NCBI RefSeq assembly: GCF_009828585.1
Contig: NZ_WSRZ01000003.1
Coordinates: 62,001-126,000, forward strand
Reading direction: 5' to 3'
Length of the DNA: 64,000 nucleotides
DNA from: Shewanella litoralis
GTDB lineage: Bacteria; Pseudomonadota; Gammaproteobacteria; Enterobacterales; Shewanellaceae
Numbering within the stretch: position 1 is the stretch's first letter; every line of letters begins with the position of its first letter. The notes under the pieces are model-generated. The model worked only from the letters and a program-made list of their open reading frames with translations. It searched no databases and was not told the origin of the DNA. Both the position numbers and the translations under genes were made by a program. Positions 1 through 8,756 of this stretch are shown in pieces.

Positions 1-983
1 TGAGCAAGTTGCAGTGTGGCCGTTTGCGGCGAGAAAATAGCGTTGTAATTAGAACCTACAGCCATAACTGCGGCGCCAGTCAGGGTTGCGGCGTCAATAA
101 TCAATGGCGCGCCTGTATCTGATGCAGCCTGCAAACCATCGGCTAACACTAAACGGCCTTCAGCGTCAGTATTCACGATTTCAACTGTGGTGCCATTTTT
201 ATAGGTTAAGATATCGCCTAACTTAAATGCTCGGCCACTCACTAGGTTTTCTGCGCAGCATAAAAACAGTTTTACACGCTTATTTAAGCCCGCCTTCATC
301 GCTAAGCCTAAAGCCGCGGTCACTGTTGCCGCCCCACCCATGTCGCATTTCATTGCCAACATGCCTTCTGATGATTTAAGGCTGTAGCCACCTGAGTCAA
401 AAGTAATCCCTTTGCCCACTAATGCAACCGATACCGGAGCATCTGCTGCAAGCGGGTTAAAATCAAGCTCAAGCAATGCCGGTGGACGTTCACTGCCACG
501 ACCTACAGCATGAATACCAACCCACTTTTTCTCTAATAATTCCTGGCCTTCAACAATTGTAAAACTGACCTTGTCGCCACCAATATTTTTTAACCAGGCC
601 GCAGCTTGTGTCGCTAAACCCACTGGCGATAAATCTTCTGGGGTGTCATTAATTAACTTACGCGCAAATTGAGCCGCTTCAGCGCGTTGAGTTAACGTTG
701 CTTGATCTGCATCACTACCACACCAAAGCACTTGATAACCCGCTTTAGCAGTGGCAAAACCTTGCGCAAAAGCCCATTGAGAATGCAGATTCCATAAATC
801 GCCAGTGAGTTGCACTGTGTTAACGCCTTGATTGCGTATTTTTCGTGCGGCCATTTGCACCTGGCGTAGTTCATCGCTGCCAGATAAATGGATCAGTGTT
901 TGCGCGCCCTGATAAGTCACATCTGCTTTACCCCAATGCGCAGCAGGTGCGTCATTAGTAAGCGTTACCGTCATAATATCCAT
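1..983 (-). CDS. pepB: Peptidase B-type M17 leucyl aminopeptidase, 3' end cut by window
   Basis: Cytosolic M17 metallo-aminopeptidase that removes N-terminal residues from peptides. About 327 residues are visible; the C-terminus lies beyond the left edge. The family metal-binding blocks are present in order: VGKGITFDSGG (Lys and Asp ligands) and NTDAEGRL (Asp and Glu ligands). The N-terminal domain is the short PepB-like type rather than the long PepA type. I chose the ATG at 983 because AAGGA sits 6 nt upstream; ATG codons at 989 and 974 are in the same frame, but 989 overlaps the ribosome site. It is divergent from sfsA. The M17 assignment is firm; PepB rather than PepA is inferred from the short N-terminus. 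Confidence 0.9.
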   Translation of the reverse strand, partial: MDIMTVTLTNDAPAAHWGKADVTYQGAQTLIHLSGSDELRQVQMAARKIRNQGVNTVQLTGDLWNLHSQWAFAQGFATAKAGYQVLWCGSDADQATLTQRAEAAQFARKLINDTPEDLSPVGLATQAAAWLKNIGGDKVSFTIVEGQELLEKKWVGIHAVGRGSERPPALLELDFNPLAADAPVSVALVGKGITFDSGGYSLKSSEGMLAMKCDMGGAATVTAALGLAMKAGLNKRVKLFLCCAENLVSGRAFKLGDILTYKNGTTVEIVNTDAEGRLVLADGLQAASDTGAPLIIDAATLTGAAVMAVGSNYNAIFSPQTATLQLA

Positions 984-1222
984 TGTCATTCCTTGTTGTG
1001 CGCCCAATAGCGCAAATACTGTAGAGCCTGTTGTTTTTTAAGCATCGATTTATTGAGATAAAATCGTATTCACTAAGCGAATGCATTAACGCTTAATAAC
1101 CTAAACTGCGGGCCCAGCCTTAAACACGAGCTAATGCCAGTAGTGTAGACAAAACACAATCGATAAACCAAGCTAAAATTTGTTAACATTGTTGTAAATC
1201 AACCCATGACATATTGATACAC

Positions 1223-1927
1223 ATGCTATTTGAACCAAAATTAGAAACGGGTGTATTGCTAAAACGCTATAAACGCTTTTTGGCCGACGTTGCTCTACCC
1301 AACGGACAAATCATCACTATCCATTGTCCTAATACTGGCTCAATGAAAAACTGCTTGTTTCCAGGAGAGCCCGTTTGGTTTTCAACCTCAGATAACCCTA
1401 AACGAAAATATCCCCATACCTGGGAGATAATGCAAACCGATCAACAACATTTTATTGGTATCAATACCGGCTGGGCCAATGCATTGGCCGAAGAAGCAAT
1501 TAACCAGCAAGTTATTACTGAGTTGCAAGGATATGACACCCTAAAACGCGAAGTAAAATATGGCAATGAAAATAGCAGAATCGATATCTTGCTCACTAGC
1601 CAAACCCGCCCAGAGTGCTATATTGAAGTGAAAAGTTGTACCTTGCTAGAAGACCAAGTGGGCTACTTTCCAGATGCCGTCACAACGCGGGGACAAAAGC
1701 ATCTACGTGAACTTATCCAAATGGTCACAATGGGCCACCGAGCGGTATTATTGTTTGTGGTGCAGCACAGTGGTATATCAATCGTAAAACCCGCGCGACA
1801 TATCGACCCACAATACGCAGACTTACTTGAACAAGCCGTTGCTAAGGGTGTTGAAGTGTTAGCCTATAAAACAGCATTGTCTCCACAAGGAAGTCACATT
1901 GTCGAACCTTGTAAAGTCGTGTTGTAG
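1223..1927 (+). CDS. sfsA: SfsA family protein (sugar fermentation stimulation protein homologue)
   Basis: Homologue of E. coli SfsA, a DNA-binding protein first found because extra copies restored maltose use in crp mutants; its molecular role is unclear. From the ATG at 1223 the protein has 234 residues, the E. coli length. The N-terminus ([12 protein letters not shown]) and the nuclease-like core (RIDILL followed by [10 protein letters not shown], a PD-(D/E)XK arrangement) are visible. A TTG at 1214 would add three residues, but family members start close to the ATG. No strong ribosome site is visible. It stands directly before dksA, as in E. coli (sfsA-dksA-gluQ). Confidence 0.9.
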   Translation: MLFEPKLETGVLLKRYKRFLADVALPNGQIITIHCPNTGSMKNCLFPGEPVWFSTSDNPKRKYPHTWEIMQTDQQHFIGINTGWANALAEEAINQQVITELQGYDTLKREVKYGNENSRIDILLTSQTRPECYIEVKSCTLLEDQVGYFPDAVTTRGQKHLRELIQMVTMGHRAVLLFVVQHSGISIVKPARHIDPQYADLLEQAVAKGVEVLAYKTALSPQGSHIVEPCKVVL

Positions 1928-1989
1928 ATAAAAAAACACTAAAATACTACGTAAAAAATTTGCCTAGCTATAGAGTTTCTGGTATAGAT

Positions 1990-2031
1990 AGCGGCCGTAA
2001 AAATAAGACACAGCGGCCGTAAATTTAAGAC
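1990..2031. repeat. Two 20-bp direct repeats upstream of dksA
   Basis: AGCGGCCGTAAAAATAAGAC at 1990-2009 recurs with two mismatches at 2012-2031. The start-to-start distance is 22 bp, about two helical turns, so both copies would face the same side of the DNA. They lie 36 bp before the dksA start, in its leader or promoter region. This could be a regulator site or a recent small duplication. Confidence 0.6.
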
Positions 2032-2066
2032 GCCCTTAAAACGCAAAAGATTACAGGAGATGCGTT

Positions 2067-2510
2067 ATGCCTGAAGGCACTAAAAAACTTGGCGTACTCG
2101 CTATTGCTGGTGTAAATCCTTACCAGGAGTCAGCTGGTGAAGAGTACATGAACAGCAAGCAACGAGGTCACTTTAAACGGATCCTCGAAGCATGGCGTAA
2201 CCAATTGCGTGAAGAAGTCGACCGTACGTTAACTCACATGCAAGATGAAGCTGCTAACTTTCCTGATCCTGTAGACCGTGCAGCACAAGAAGAAGAATTC
2301 AGCTTAGAATTACGTGCTCGTGATAGAGAACGTAAACTGATCAAGAAGATTGAAAAGACATTACAGAAAATTGAAGAAGATGATTTCGGTTTCTGTGATT
2401 CTTGTGGTGTTGAAATCGGCATCCGTCGTCTTGAAGCTCGCCCTACAGCCGATCAATGTATCGATTGTAAGACGCTAGCAGAAATTAAAGAAAAACAAAT
2501 GGCAGGTTAA
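2067..2510 (+). CDS. dksA: RNA polymerase-binding transcription factor DksA
   Basis: DksA binds in the secondary channel of RNA polymerase and with ppGpp inhibits rRNA/tRNA promoters and activates amino-acid promoters. The 147 residues match the family almost throughout. The coiled-coil tip motif DPVD (Asp67 and Asp70) is intact, and the C-terminal four-cysteine zinc finger (CDSCG and CIDCK) is complete, so this is the zinc-binding paralogue. CAGGAG at 2055-2060 precedes the ATG. A rho-independent terminator follows the gene. Confidence 0.98.
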   Translation: MPEGTKKLGVLAIAGVNPYQESAGEEYMNSKQRGHFKRILEAWRNQLREEVDRTLTHMQDEAANFPDPVDRAAQEEEFSLELRARDRERKLIKKIEKTLQKIEEDDFGFCDSCGVEIGIRRLEARPTADQCIDCKTLAEIKEKQMAG

Positions 2511-2524
2511 CCTGTTATTCAGTA

Positions 2525-2550
2525 GGGCGAGATTATCTCGCCCTTTTGTT
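2525..2550 (+). terminator. Terminator after dksA
   Basis: Perfect stem GGGCGAGA/TCTCGCCC with a TTA loop, followed by TTTTGTTTT, 15 nt after the dksA stop codon. Confidence 0.9.
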
Positions 2551-2638
2551 TTCTTAAATCTAAAAAATAAACAACACAGTCACGTACCATATTTTAGGTG
2601 TCGTCTGTGTAAACTTAGCGACTAAAAAATTCACCGCT

Positions 2639-3541
2639 ATGAGCACTACTCAATATATTGGCCGTTTTGCGCCATCCCCTTCTGGCCCTCTGCATTTTGG
2701 TTCGCTTATTGCTGCGCTTGGCAGTTACCTTCGCGCTCACCACCAACAAGGCCAATGGCTCGTTCGCATTGAAGATATTGATCCCCCACGTGAAGTAGCC
2801 GGTGCCAGCGATGATATACTGCGCACACTTGATGCCTATGGCTTACATTGGCATGGCACAGCGTTATATCAACACCAACGTTATGACGCTTACCAACAAC
2901 AAATCGATCAATTAATTAAGCTTGATCAAGCCTACTTTTGCCAATGCACTCGCAAAATAATTCAGGCAAGTGGTGGGCTTTACGACGGCCGTTGCGGTCA
3001 ATGCCAACCGCGGCTCACTCAAGGTGCAATTAGGGTCCGCAACCAGGCTAAAATCGATAGGTTTACTGACATAGTGCAAGGTAAAGTCACTGTCGATAGT
3101 CACTTTGCCGCTGAAGACTTTATCATTAAACGCAGTGATGGCTTGTACGCTTATCAGCTTGCAGTGGTGTTAGATGACGCTTACCAGGGCATTACAGAGG
3201 TCGTTCGAGGCTGTGATTTACTCGAAGCGAGTTGCCGGCAAATCAGTTTATTTTCATTATTGGGCTTAGCTGCTCCGCAATGGTTACATTTGCCATTAGC
3301 CTGTGCTGAAAAGGGCTTTAAATTATCAAAGCAAAATCATGCACCTGCCATTGACACTACACACCCTCAAGCCAGCATTAATGCTGCATTAGCGTTTTTA
3401 GGCCAAACACCTGTTGATATTGATTCAGTCGAGGTCATGCTCCAACAAGCTGTTACACAATTTAATGTGGCAAGGATCCCTAAACAAAAAGAAATCGTAT
3501 TAGCACACAAACCTGGCGACATAAGTGGTAAATGCAATTAA
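2639..3541 (+). CDS. gluQ: Glutamyl-Q tRNA(Asp) synthetase
   Basis: Glutamyl-tRNA synthetase paralogue without an anticodon-binding domain; it attaches glutamate to the queuosine at position 34 of tRNA-Asp. The 300 residues match the usual length of about 300. The HIGH-type signature appears as APSPSGPLHFGS near residue 12, zinc-site cysteines as CQC near residue 99 with YDGRCGQC, and the KMSKS-like loop as KLSKQN in the C-terminal third. It follows dksA as in E. coli but after a terminator, so it probably has its own promoter. Confidence 0.95.
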   Translation: MSTTQYIGRFAPSPSGPLHFGSLIAALGSYLRAHHQQGQWLVRIEDIDPPREVAGASDDILRTLDAYGLHWHGTALYQHQRYDAYQQQIDQLIKLDQAYFCQCTRKIIQASGGLYDGRCGQCQPRLTQGAIRVRNQAKIDRFTDIVQGKVTVDSHFAAEDFIIKRSDGLYAYQLAVVLDDAYQGITEVVRGCDLLEASCRQISLFSLLGLAAPQWLHLPLACAEKGFKLSKQNHAPAIDTTHPQASINAALAFLGQTPVDIDSVEVMLQQAVTQFNVARIPKQKEIVLAHKPGDISGKCN

Positions 3542-3643
3542 GGTGAGCATTAACGGCTTTTAGCGGCTTTACGTATATACTCATTGCATCACATTTAAGG
3601 TATTATACCCGCCAGATTTTTAATCAATTTATTCTAGTATTAC

Positions 3644-3656
3644 GAGGTGTATTATT
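3644..3656 (+). promoter_or_regulatory. Ribosome site and ATT initiation codon of pcnB
   Basis: GAGG at 3644-3647, a 6-nt spacer and ATT at 3654-3656; a second in-frame ATT lies at 3651. AUU starts are discriminated against by initiation factor IF3; in E. coli the known natural cases are infC and pcnB, where the codon keeps expression low. Confidence 0.75.
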
Positions 3657-5069
3657 TTTCGCCGTATCAGCCAATTCTGTAAACAGCTATTTGAAGACAA
3701 CAAAGTAGCTCCAGTCCTTGAAGAGCCCATTCAAGAAGATGGCTTACGTCTGGATATCATCTCCAGAGATGGTCACTCAATCTCACGTCGCCAAATTAGT
3801 GAAAATGCACTAAAAGTGCTTTATCGCCTTAACAAATCAGGCTACAAAGCCTATTTAGTCGGTGGCGGTGTGCGCGATATTTTACTGGGTTTACAGCCAA
3901 AAGATTTTGACGTTGTGACCAATGCCACCCCAGAAGACATTAAAAAGTTATTCCGCAATTGTCGTCTAGTAGGACGTAGATTCAGACTGGCTCACATTGT
4001 ATTCGGTCGCGATGTTATCGAAGTAGCTACATTTCGTGGTCACCATGGTGAAACTGACGACAAAATATCTAAGTCAAACGCTGAAGGTCGCTTACTGCGT
4101 GACAACGTTTATGGCGAAATTGACGAAGACGCTGAGCGCCGCGATTTCACCATCAACGCACTTTATTACGATATCAGCGACTATTCTATTCGCAGTTATG
4201 GCGGCGGCATTAGCGATCTAAATAATCGCACAATCAAGCTCATTGGCGATCCTGAAACGCGTTACCGTGAAGATCCTGTTCGTATGCTGCGTGCGGTTCG
4301 TTTTGCCACTAAGTTAGACATGCAAATCGATGCCACTACAGCCGCGCCAATAAAAGCATTAGCGCCATTATTAAGCGACATTCCTGCCGCGCGCATGTAT
4401 GAAGAAGTGTTAAAACTCTTTTTTGCTGGTAAAGCTGAAGCCAATTACCACATGATGCAAAGTTTTGGTTTATTTGCGCCGTTATTTCCACAAGTTAGCG
4501 CATTAATTAGCGAATCGCCAAAAGGCCATGCTGCTAAAATGTTGCAAGCTGTGATGAGTAGCACCGACTTACGCGTTAGCCAGGACAAACCGGTTACCCC
4601 AGCCTTTTTCTACGCGGCAATATTATGGTATCCGCTAAAACAACGTGCTGATGATATTGCTATCGAAAGTGGCTTAACCCATTACGACGCTCACGTTGCT
4701 GCGATGGGTGATGTGATGGAACAACAATGTCGTACCATCAGTCTTCCACGTCGATTTAGCACCCCAGCAAAAGATATTTGGCAACTGCAGCTTCGTTTAG
4801 AACGTAGCCAAGGGACTCGCGCATTTAAAATGTTAGAGAACCCTAAGTTTAGAGCCGGTTACGATTTACTGCTACTTCGTGGTGAAGTTGAATCAGGTAA
4901 TATTGCCAAAATTGCTGATTGGTGGAAAAGCTTTGTTGAAGCCGATGAAACTGAACGTGGCGAAATAGCCAAAAGTGGCAGTAAAGGTGGTAGCAGTCGT
5001 AACCGCAATGCGCCACAGCGCAAGCGTCGCCGTAAGCCTGCGGCTAAAGCTACCCCGACAGCTGAGTAA
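3654..5069 (+). CDS. pcnB: Poly(A) polymerase I, with probable ATT start codon
   Basis: Adds 3' poly(A) tails to RNAs, marking them for decay. The first ATG/GTG/TTG in frame (GTG 3816) lies inside the conserved region ISENALKVLYRLNKSGY, so translation must begin upstream. The frame is open to an ATT at 3654, with GAGG at 3644-3647 six nt before it. The encoded start, (M)FRRISQFCKQLFE, parallels E. coli MFTRVANFCRKVL, whose start codon is also AUU. This gives 471 residues, close to the family length. The nucleotidyltransferase core is GGGVRDILLG and DFDVVTNATPED; the C-terminus is very basic (QRKRRRKP). The stop codon shares one base with the folK start. Confidence 0.93.
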   Translation: MFRRISQFCKQLFEDNKVAPVLEEPIQEDGLRLDIISRDGHSISRRQISENALKVLYRLNKSGYKAYLVGGGVRDILLGLQPKDFDVVTNATPEDIKKLFRNCRLVGRRFRLAHIVFGRDVIEVATFRGHHGETDDKISKSNAEGRLLRDNVYGEIDEDAERRDFTINALYYDISDYSIRSYGGGISDLNNRTIKLIGDPETRYREDPVRMLRAVRFATKLDMQIDATTAAPIKALAPLLSDIPAARMYEEVLKLFFAGKAEANYHMMQSFGLFAPLFPQVSALISESPKGHAAKMLQAVMSSTDLRVSQDKPVTPAFFYAAILWYPLKQRADDIAIESGLTHYDAHVAAMGDVMEQQCRTISLPRRFSTPAKDIWQLQLRLERSQGTRAFKMLENPKFRAGYDLLLLRGEVESGNIAKIADWWKSFVEADETERGEIAKSGSKGGSSRNRNAPQRKRRRKPAAKATPTAE

Positions 5070-5560
5070 TGACAGTGGCGATTCAGGTGTATGTCGCTCT
5101 GGGGGCGAACTTAGCGGATCCGACACAGCAACTCGACGATGCGGTTAAGGCACTTTGTGCACTAGCCATTGACGATTCGTTATGCGTTTCGAGTTATTAT
5201 GCGTCAAAGCCAATGGGAGAAGTGGTACAACCCGACTACGTTAATGCCGTAGCAGGCTTTATCACAACATTACCTCCTATTGAACTACTCGATGCTTTGC
5301 AAGCCATCGAGCAACAGCAGGGCCGAGTAAGACTGCAGCATTGGGGCCCACGCACCCTAGATTTAGACTTACTCCTTTACGGCCAACAGCAAATATCATT
5401 GCCACGACTCACAGTGCCACATTACGGCATGAAACAACGCAGCTTTGTATTAATACCGCTAGCAGACATTGCACCAACCCTCACACTACCCTGTAATACC
5501 AGCCTTGAAAGCCTGATTAGTGTGACAATGCGCGATGAATTGCAAAAGCTTATCGAGTAA
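5069..5560 (+). CDS. folK: HPPK, 2-amino-4-hydroxy-6-hydroxymethyldihydropteridine diphosphokinase
   Basis: Transfers pyrophosphate from ATP to hydroxymethyl-dihydropterin in folate synthesis. The 163 residues match the usual size of about 160. The HPPK signature WGPRTLDLDLLLYG with metal-binding aspartates is near residue 90-105. The ATG overlaps the last base of the pcnB stop (TAATG), so translation is probably coupled; pcnB-folK pairing is common in Gammaproteobacteria. Confidence 0.96.
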   Translation: MTVAIQVYVALGANLADPTQQLDDAVKALCALAIDDSLCVSSYYASKPMGEVVQPDYVNAVAGFITTLPPIELLDALQAIEQQQGRVRLQHWGPRTLDLDLLLYGQQQISLPRLTVPHYGMKQRSFVLIPLADIAPTLTLPCNTSLESLISVTMRDELQKLIE

Positions 5561-5625
5561 AGTTGATCTTAATCGGCAGCACATTAAGCTCAGCTTTGAG
5601 TATTTTAATTTTTTAAGAGACTACT

Positions 5626-6420
5626 ATGTCAAAAGTCACCAGTTCGACCCTAATCAAGTTTAAAAAAGAAGGCAAAAAATTCACCGCATTAACCGCTTAT
5701 GACGCCAGTTTTGCCGGCGCATTTGACAGCGAAGGTGTTGATGTATTGCTTGTGGGCGACTCACTGGGCATGGTACTGCAAGGGCATGATGACACGTTAC
5801 CGGTCACCATTGCAGATATCGCTTATCATACCGCTTGTGTTAAGCGCGGTATTTCTCGTGCGTTATTAATCGCCGATATGCCATTTATGAGCTACAGCAC
5901 ACCAGAACAAACCATGACTAACGCCGCAATACTCATGCAAGCTGGTGCCAGCATGGTTAAAGTAGAAGGTGGACATTGGCTACTTGAAAGCGTGAAAATG
6001 TTGACAGAACGTGGCATCCCAGTGTGTGCTCACTTAGGGTTAACGCCGCAGTCAGTCAATGTATTTGGTGGTTTTAAAGTCCAAGGTCGCGATGCAGAAA
6101 ATGCCCAACGTATTCTTGACGAAGCCAAAGCGCTGCAAGCCGCGGGGGCACAATTGCTCGTGCTTGAATGCATTCCGCCACAATTAGCTAAAGCCATAAC
6201 TGAAGCCCTAAGCATTCCAGTGATAGGTATTGGCGCAGGTGCTGATACTGACGGACAAATCCTTGTGATGCACGATGTGCTAGGTATTTCGAGCGGCTAT
6301 ATTCCACGCTTTTCTAAAAACTACCTTAAGCAAACTGGCGAAATTCGCTCAGCCATTAGAGCCTACATCGACGAAGTGGCTAAAGGCACTTTCCCTGCTG
6401 AAGAACACACATTTAACTAG
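5626..6420 (+). CDS. panB: 3-methyl-2-oxobutanoate hydroxymethyltransferase
   Basis: First committed step of pantothenate synthesis: methylenetetrahydrofolate plus alpha-ketoisovalerate gives ketopantoate. The 264 residues equal the E. coli length. Visible conserved blocks include [26 protein letters not shown] and the metal/substrate region VKVEGG. It follows folK by 65 nt, which places folate-cofactor synthesis beside a folate-using enzyme. A strong hairpin separates it from panC. Confidence 0.97.
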   Translation: MSKVTSSTLIKFKKEGKKFTALTAYDASFAGAFDSEGVDVLLVGDSLGMVLQGHDDTLPVTIADIAYHTACVKRGISRALLIADMPFMSYSTPEQTMTNAAILMQAGASMVKVEGGHWLLESVKMLTERGIPVCAHLGLTPQSVNVFGGFKVQGRDAENAQRILDEAKALQAAGAQLLVLECIPPQLAKAITEALSIPVIGIGAGADTDGQILVMHDVLGISSGYIPRFSKNYLKQTGEIRSAIRAYIDEVAKGTFPAEEHTFN

Positions 6421-6434
6421 CCACAAACTCACCT

Positions 6435-6468
6435 GCTTGTGCGGCCATAAAAACAATGCCGCACAAGC
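6435..6468 (+). other. Perfect 11-bp hairpin between panB and panC
   Basis: GCTTGTGCGGC (6435-6445) pairs perfectly with GCCGCACAAGC (6458-6468) around a 12-nt loop. It is followed only by a weak run (GTTTATTTTA), so it may be a partial terminator or an mRNA-stabilising hairpin that uncouples panB and panC levels. Confidence 0.6.
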
Positions 6469-6498
6469 GCGTTTATTTTAGTAAGGTTCGACAATAAC

Positions 6499-7353
6499 AT
6501 GATTACCACCGCTGCCATTTCAACCATTCGCGAACATGTCAAAGCCTGGCGCGCCAAAGGCGAAACCGTGGCTTTTGTGCCTACCATGGGTAACTTACAT
6601 CAAGGCCATATCACCCTTGTTAAAGAAGCCAAAACCCGTGCAGATCACGTGGTGGTATCTATTTTTGTTAACCCAATGCAATTTGGCCCTAAAGAAGATT
6701 TAGACGGTTATCCACGTACGCTCGAACAAGACAGCGAAAAACTGGTTGGCGCCGGTGCTGAGCTATTATTTACTCCCACGCCAGAGCTTATTTACCCTAA
6801 AGGCTTAGCTGAGCAAACCTTTATCGAAGTCCCCCATATTGGCGATGAATTATGTGGCGCGAGCCGCCCTGGTCATTTTCGTGGCGTGGCAACCATTGTC
6901 GCTAAACTGTTTAATATTGTGCAGCCAGACATGGCATTGTTTGGACGTAAAGATTTTCAACAATTAATGATTATCAAAACCATGGTGGAAGACTTATCTA
7001 TGCCAATCGAAGTGATTGGTATTGATACCATTCGCGAAGCATCAGGCCTGGCAATGAGTTCACGTAATGGCTATTTAACCGCAGATGAAAAACACAACGC
7101 GGCGGCGCTAAAGCGCGCAATAGACAGTGTGATTGATGCTGTGCAGCACAACAAATCCCCACAAGATGCCATCGAGCAAGCTGTACAACAAATAACAGCT
7201 GCAGGCTTTACACCTGATTACTTTGAACTGAGAAATGCCAATACGTTACGCCAAGCAACCGCAGACGATAACCAGCTTGTTGTGATTGTTGCCGCTTACT
7301 TAGGCAAAGCCCGTTTGATTGATAACGTGTCATTTTCCCGTCACCCTCAATAA
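6499..7353 (+). CDS. panC: Pantothenate synthetase
   Basis: ATP-dependent condensation of pantoate and beta-alanine to pantothenate, via a pantoyl-adenylate. The 284 residues match the family. The HIGH-type motif is [10 protein letters not shown] near residue 28-37 and the KMSKS-like loop is AMSSRNGYL near residue 185. It stands directly after panB. No panD is seen in the window. Confidence 0.97.
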   Translation: MITTAAISTIREHVKAWRAKGETVAFVPTMGNLHQGHITLVKEAKTRADHVVVSIFVNPMQFGPKEDLDGYPRTLEQDSEKLVGAGAELLFTPTPELIYPKGLAEQTFIEVPHIGDELCGASRPGHFRGVATIVAKLFNIVQPDMALFGRKDFQQLMIIKTMVEDLSMPIEVIGIDTIREASGLAMSSRNGYLTADEKHNAAALKRAIDSVIDAVQHNKSPQDAIEQAVQQITAAGFTPDYFELRNANTLRQATADDNQLVVIVAAYLGKARLIDNVSFSRHPQ

Positions 7354-7874
7354 CAGTCATGTGAATAATCCTTTGTTTGTTTGCTAAGTTAATAAAATAA
7401 AAAACAAAGATTGTTCTTTTAAGTAAAAATTGATTGTCAAAAAACTGGTTTTATCGATAAACTTGACCCATATTTAATCAGTGCAACAATCTGCCTAAAT
7501 AGGGCAAGACTGGCTTCATTGAGTAAATATGGTGCAACTGTAGTGAATATCCGGTAGCGAGAATGGCGAATGTCTTACTTGAGTACGGTAAAACTATGAT
7601 AATCTGCTCAATCAAATACATTGTTATCACAACCTTAACAACACCTTGTCATGGTTGTGACTACACGAGCAGTTAACTGCACTCAAAATGCAATTAAGTG
7701 ATGCGATATGCAGCTAGACACGGTGGTCAGTGGCATCAATTCAGTCATGTAAAATAAGCAGATTGAATTAAATCACGTAAATGTCGTTGTTTAAAGAGTG
7801 TAAAAATGAGCTGTGTTACAGCATTACACTGTGCAACTAAATCAAAATAGTATAGCAAAAGGACGTGTGGCCGC
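7354..7874. other. 521-bp gene-free interval with a long imperfect hairpin
   Basis: No plausible ORF. A palindromic structure spans 7468-7532: CCATATTTA (7468-7476) pairs with TAAATATGG (7524-7532); after one mismatch the pairing continues with T and CAGTG against CATTG and A, and an inner stem TGCC (7492-7495)/GGCA (7503-7506) closes the loop. The rest is AT-rich and probably holds the promoter of the gene at 7875. No canonical terminator for panC is evident. Confidence 0.4.
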
Positions 7875-8393
7875 ATGGCAAAAAGACTGTTATTCATGTT
7901 GTTTGCATTGAGCACTTTTGGGGCTCAGGCGAATACTATTTACAAATGCATGAAAGACGAAAAAGTCGTGTTCAGCCAAACTGTTTGCCCACAAGAATTT
8001 CGCCAACATAAAATTGAATATCAACTCGGTATTACCACCGAGGTTGATTCAGACAAGCGTGAATTAAAAGAAGATCCGCTTAAAGCGTTATTAAACAAAC
8101 AAACCATTTCCAAAGAAAAACTTTTGCAGTTGTTAGACGGAGAAATCTATCGTCTTAAACAAGAAAACAGCTATTTTGAAATTCTTCGCGCCAGCGAGAT
8201 TCAAAAGCTAGACCGTAAACGATATTGGCAAACCAAGCCAAAAGATGACCCTAGCTATGGCTTAGAGTTACAAGAAATTACCGACCGATTTAATGACTTA
8301 ACTAAAAATAACAATAATGTTATCAGGGTGTTGAATCAGCATAAAATGAAAATTTCAGCTGAAACTCCCCCTGATGAATACATGAGTAATTAA
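7875..8393 (+). CDS. DUF4124-like exported protein of unknown function
   Basis: 172 residues with a signal peptide (MAKRLLFMLFALSTFGAQA, probable cleavage after AQA). The mature start has the DUF4124 pattern: TIYKCMKDEKVVFSQTVCP, with two cysteines that could form a disulphide. The rest is highly charged and probably helical (long Lys/Glu-rich stretch at residues 60-140). The ATG is preceded by AAAGGA, with GTGTGGCCGC between. Function unknown; the DUF4124 call rests on the short N-terminal motif. Confidence 0.75.
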   Translation: MAKRLLFMLFALSTFGAQANTIYKCMKDEKVVFSQTVCPQEFRQHKIEYQLGITTEVDSDKRELKEDPLKALLNKQTISKEKLLQLLDGEIYRLKQENSYFEILRASEIQKLDRKRYWQTKPKDDPSYGLELQEITDRFNDLTKNNNNVIRVLNQHKMKISAETPPDEYMSN

Positions 8394-8413
8394 ACTTAGC
8401 GCCCAAAGCCCCA

Positions 8414-8611
8414 TTAATCTGGCTTAAACACCCCAATCATACTGCCGCTGGCTTTTTTCGGCACTTCTATATCGGTTTGTAATGCACGGTAATCACAATC
8501 TGTGCATTCTACGGTTTCGATTCCATTTTCTTTAAACAACAAAATACTGTCTTGCGCACCACATTTAGGGCATTTAGCCCCAGCAACAAAGCGTTTTTTG
8601 ATTTTAGTCAT
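8414..8611 (-). CDS. yheV: YheV family small zinc-ribbon-like protein
   Basis: 65 residues. Two cysteine pairs, CPKC near residue 14 and CTDC near residue 36, form a probable zinc ribbon. The N-terminus KKRFVAGAKCPKCGAQDS and the ending IGVFKPD match E. coli YheV closely (RKRFIAGAKCP, IGIFHPD). E. coli yheV also lies near yheS. Molecular role unknown. Divergent from yheS. Confidence 0.88.
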   Translation of the reverse strand: MTKIKKRFVAGAKCPKCGAQDSILLFKENGIETVECTDCDYRALQTDIEVPKKASGSMIGVFKPD

Positions 8612-8756
8612 GATTATCTCTTAATGAATACCTTTTACATATATACGCCTAGTTTGCCTTATTCACCCACATGAGTCCCGTGATTGTGGGAAATAAATTG
8701 CAGATGCGATATCATCTACGTCATTATTCTATTGTTAAGCAATCAAGTTGTAATTA

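Noticed and set aside
3816-5069. pcnB beginning at GTG 3816
   Set aside because: The GTG lies inside a conserved family block, has no ribosome site, and would remove 54 residues that align with E. coli PcnB.
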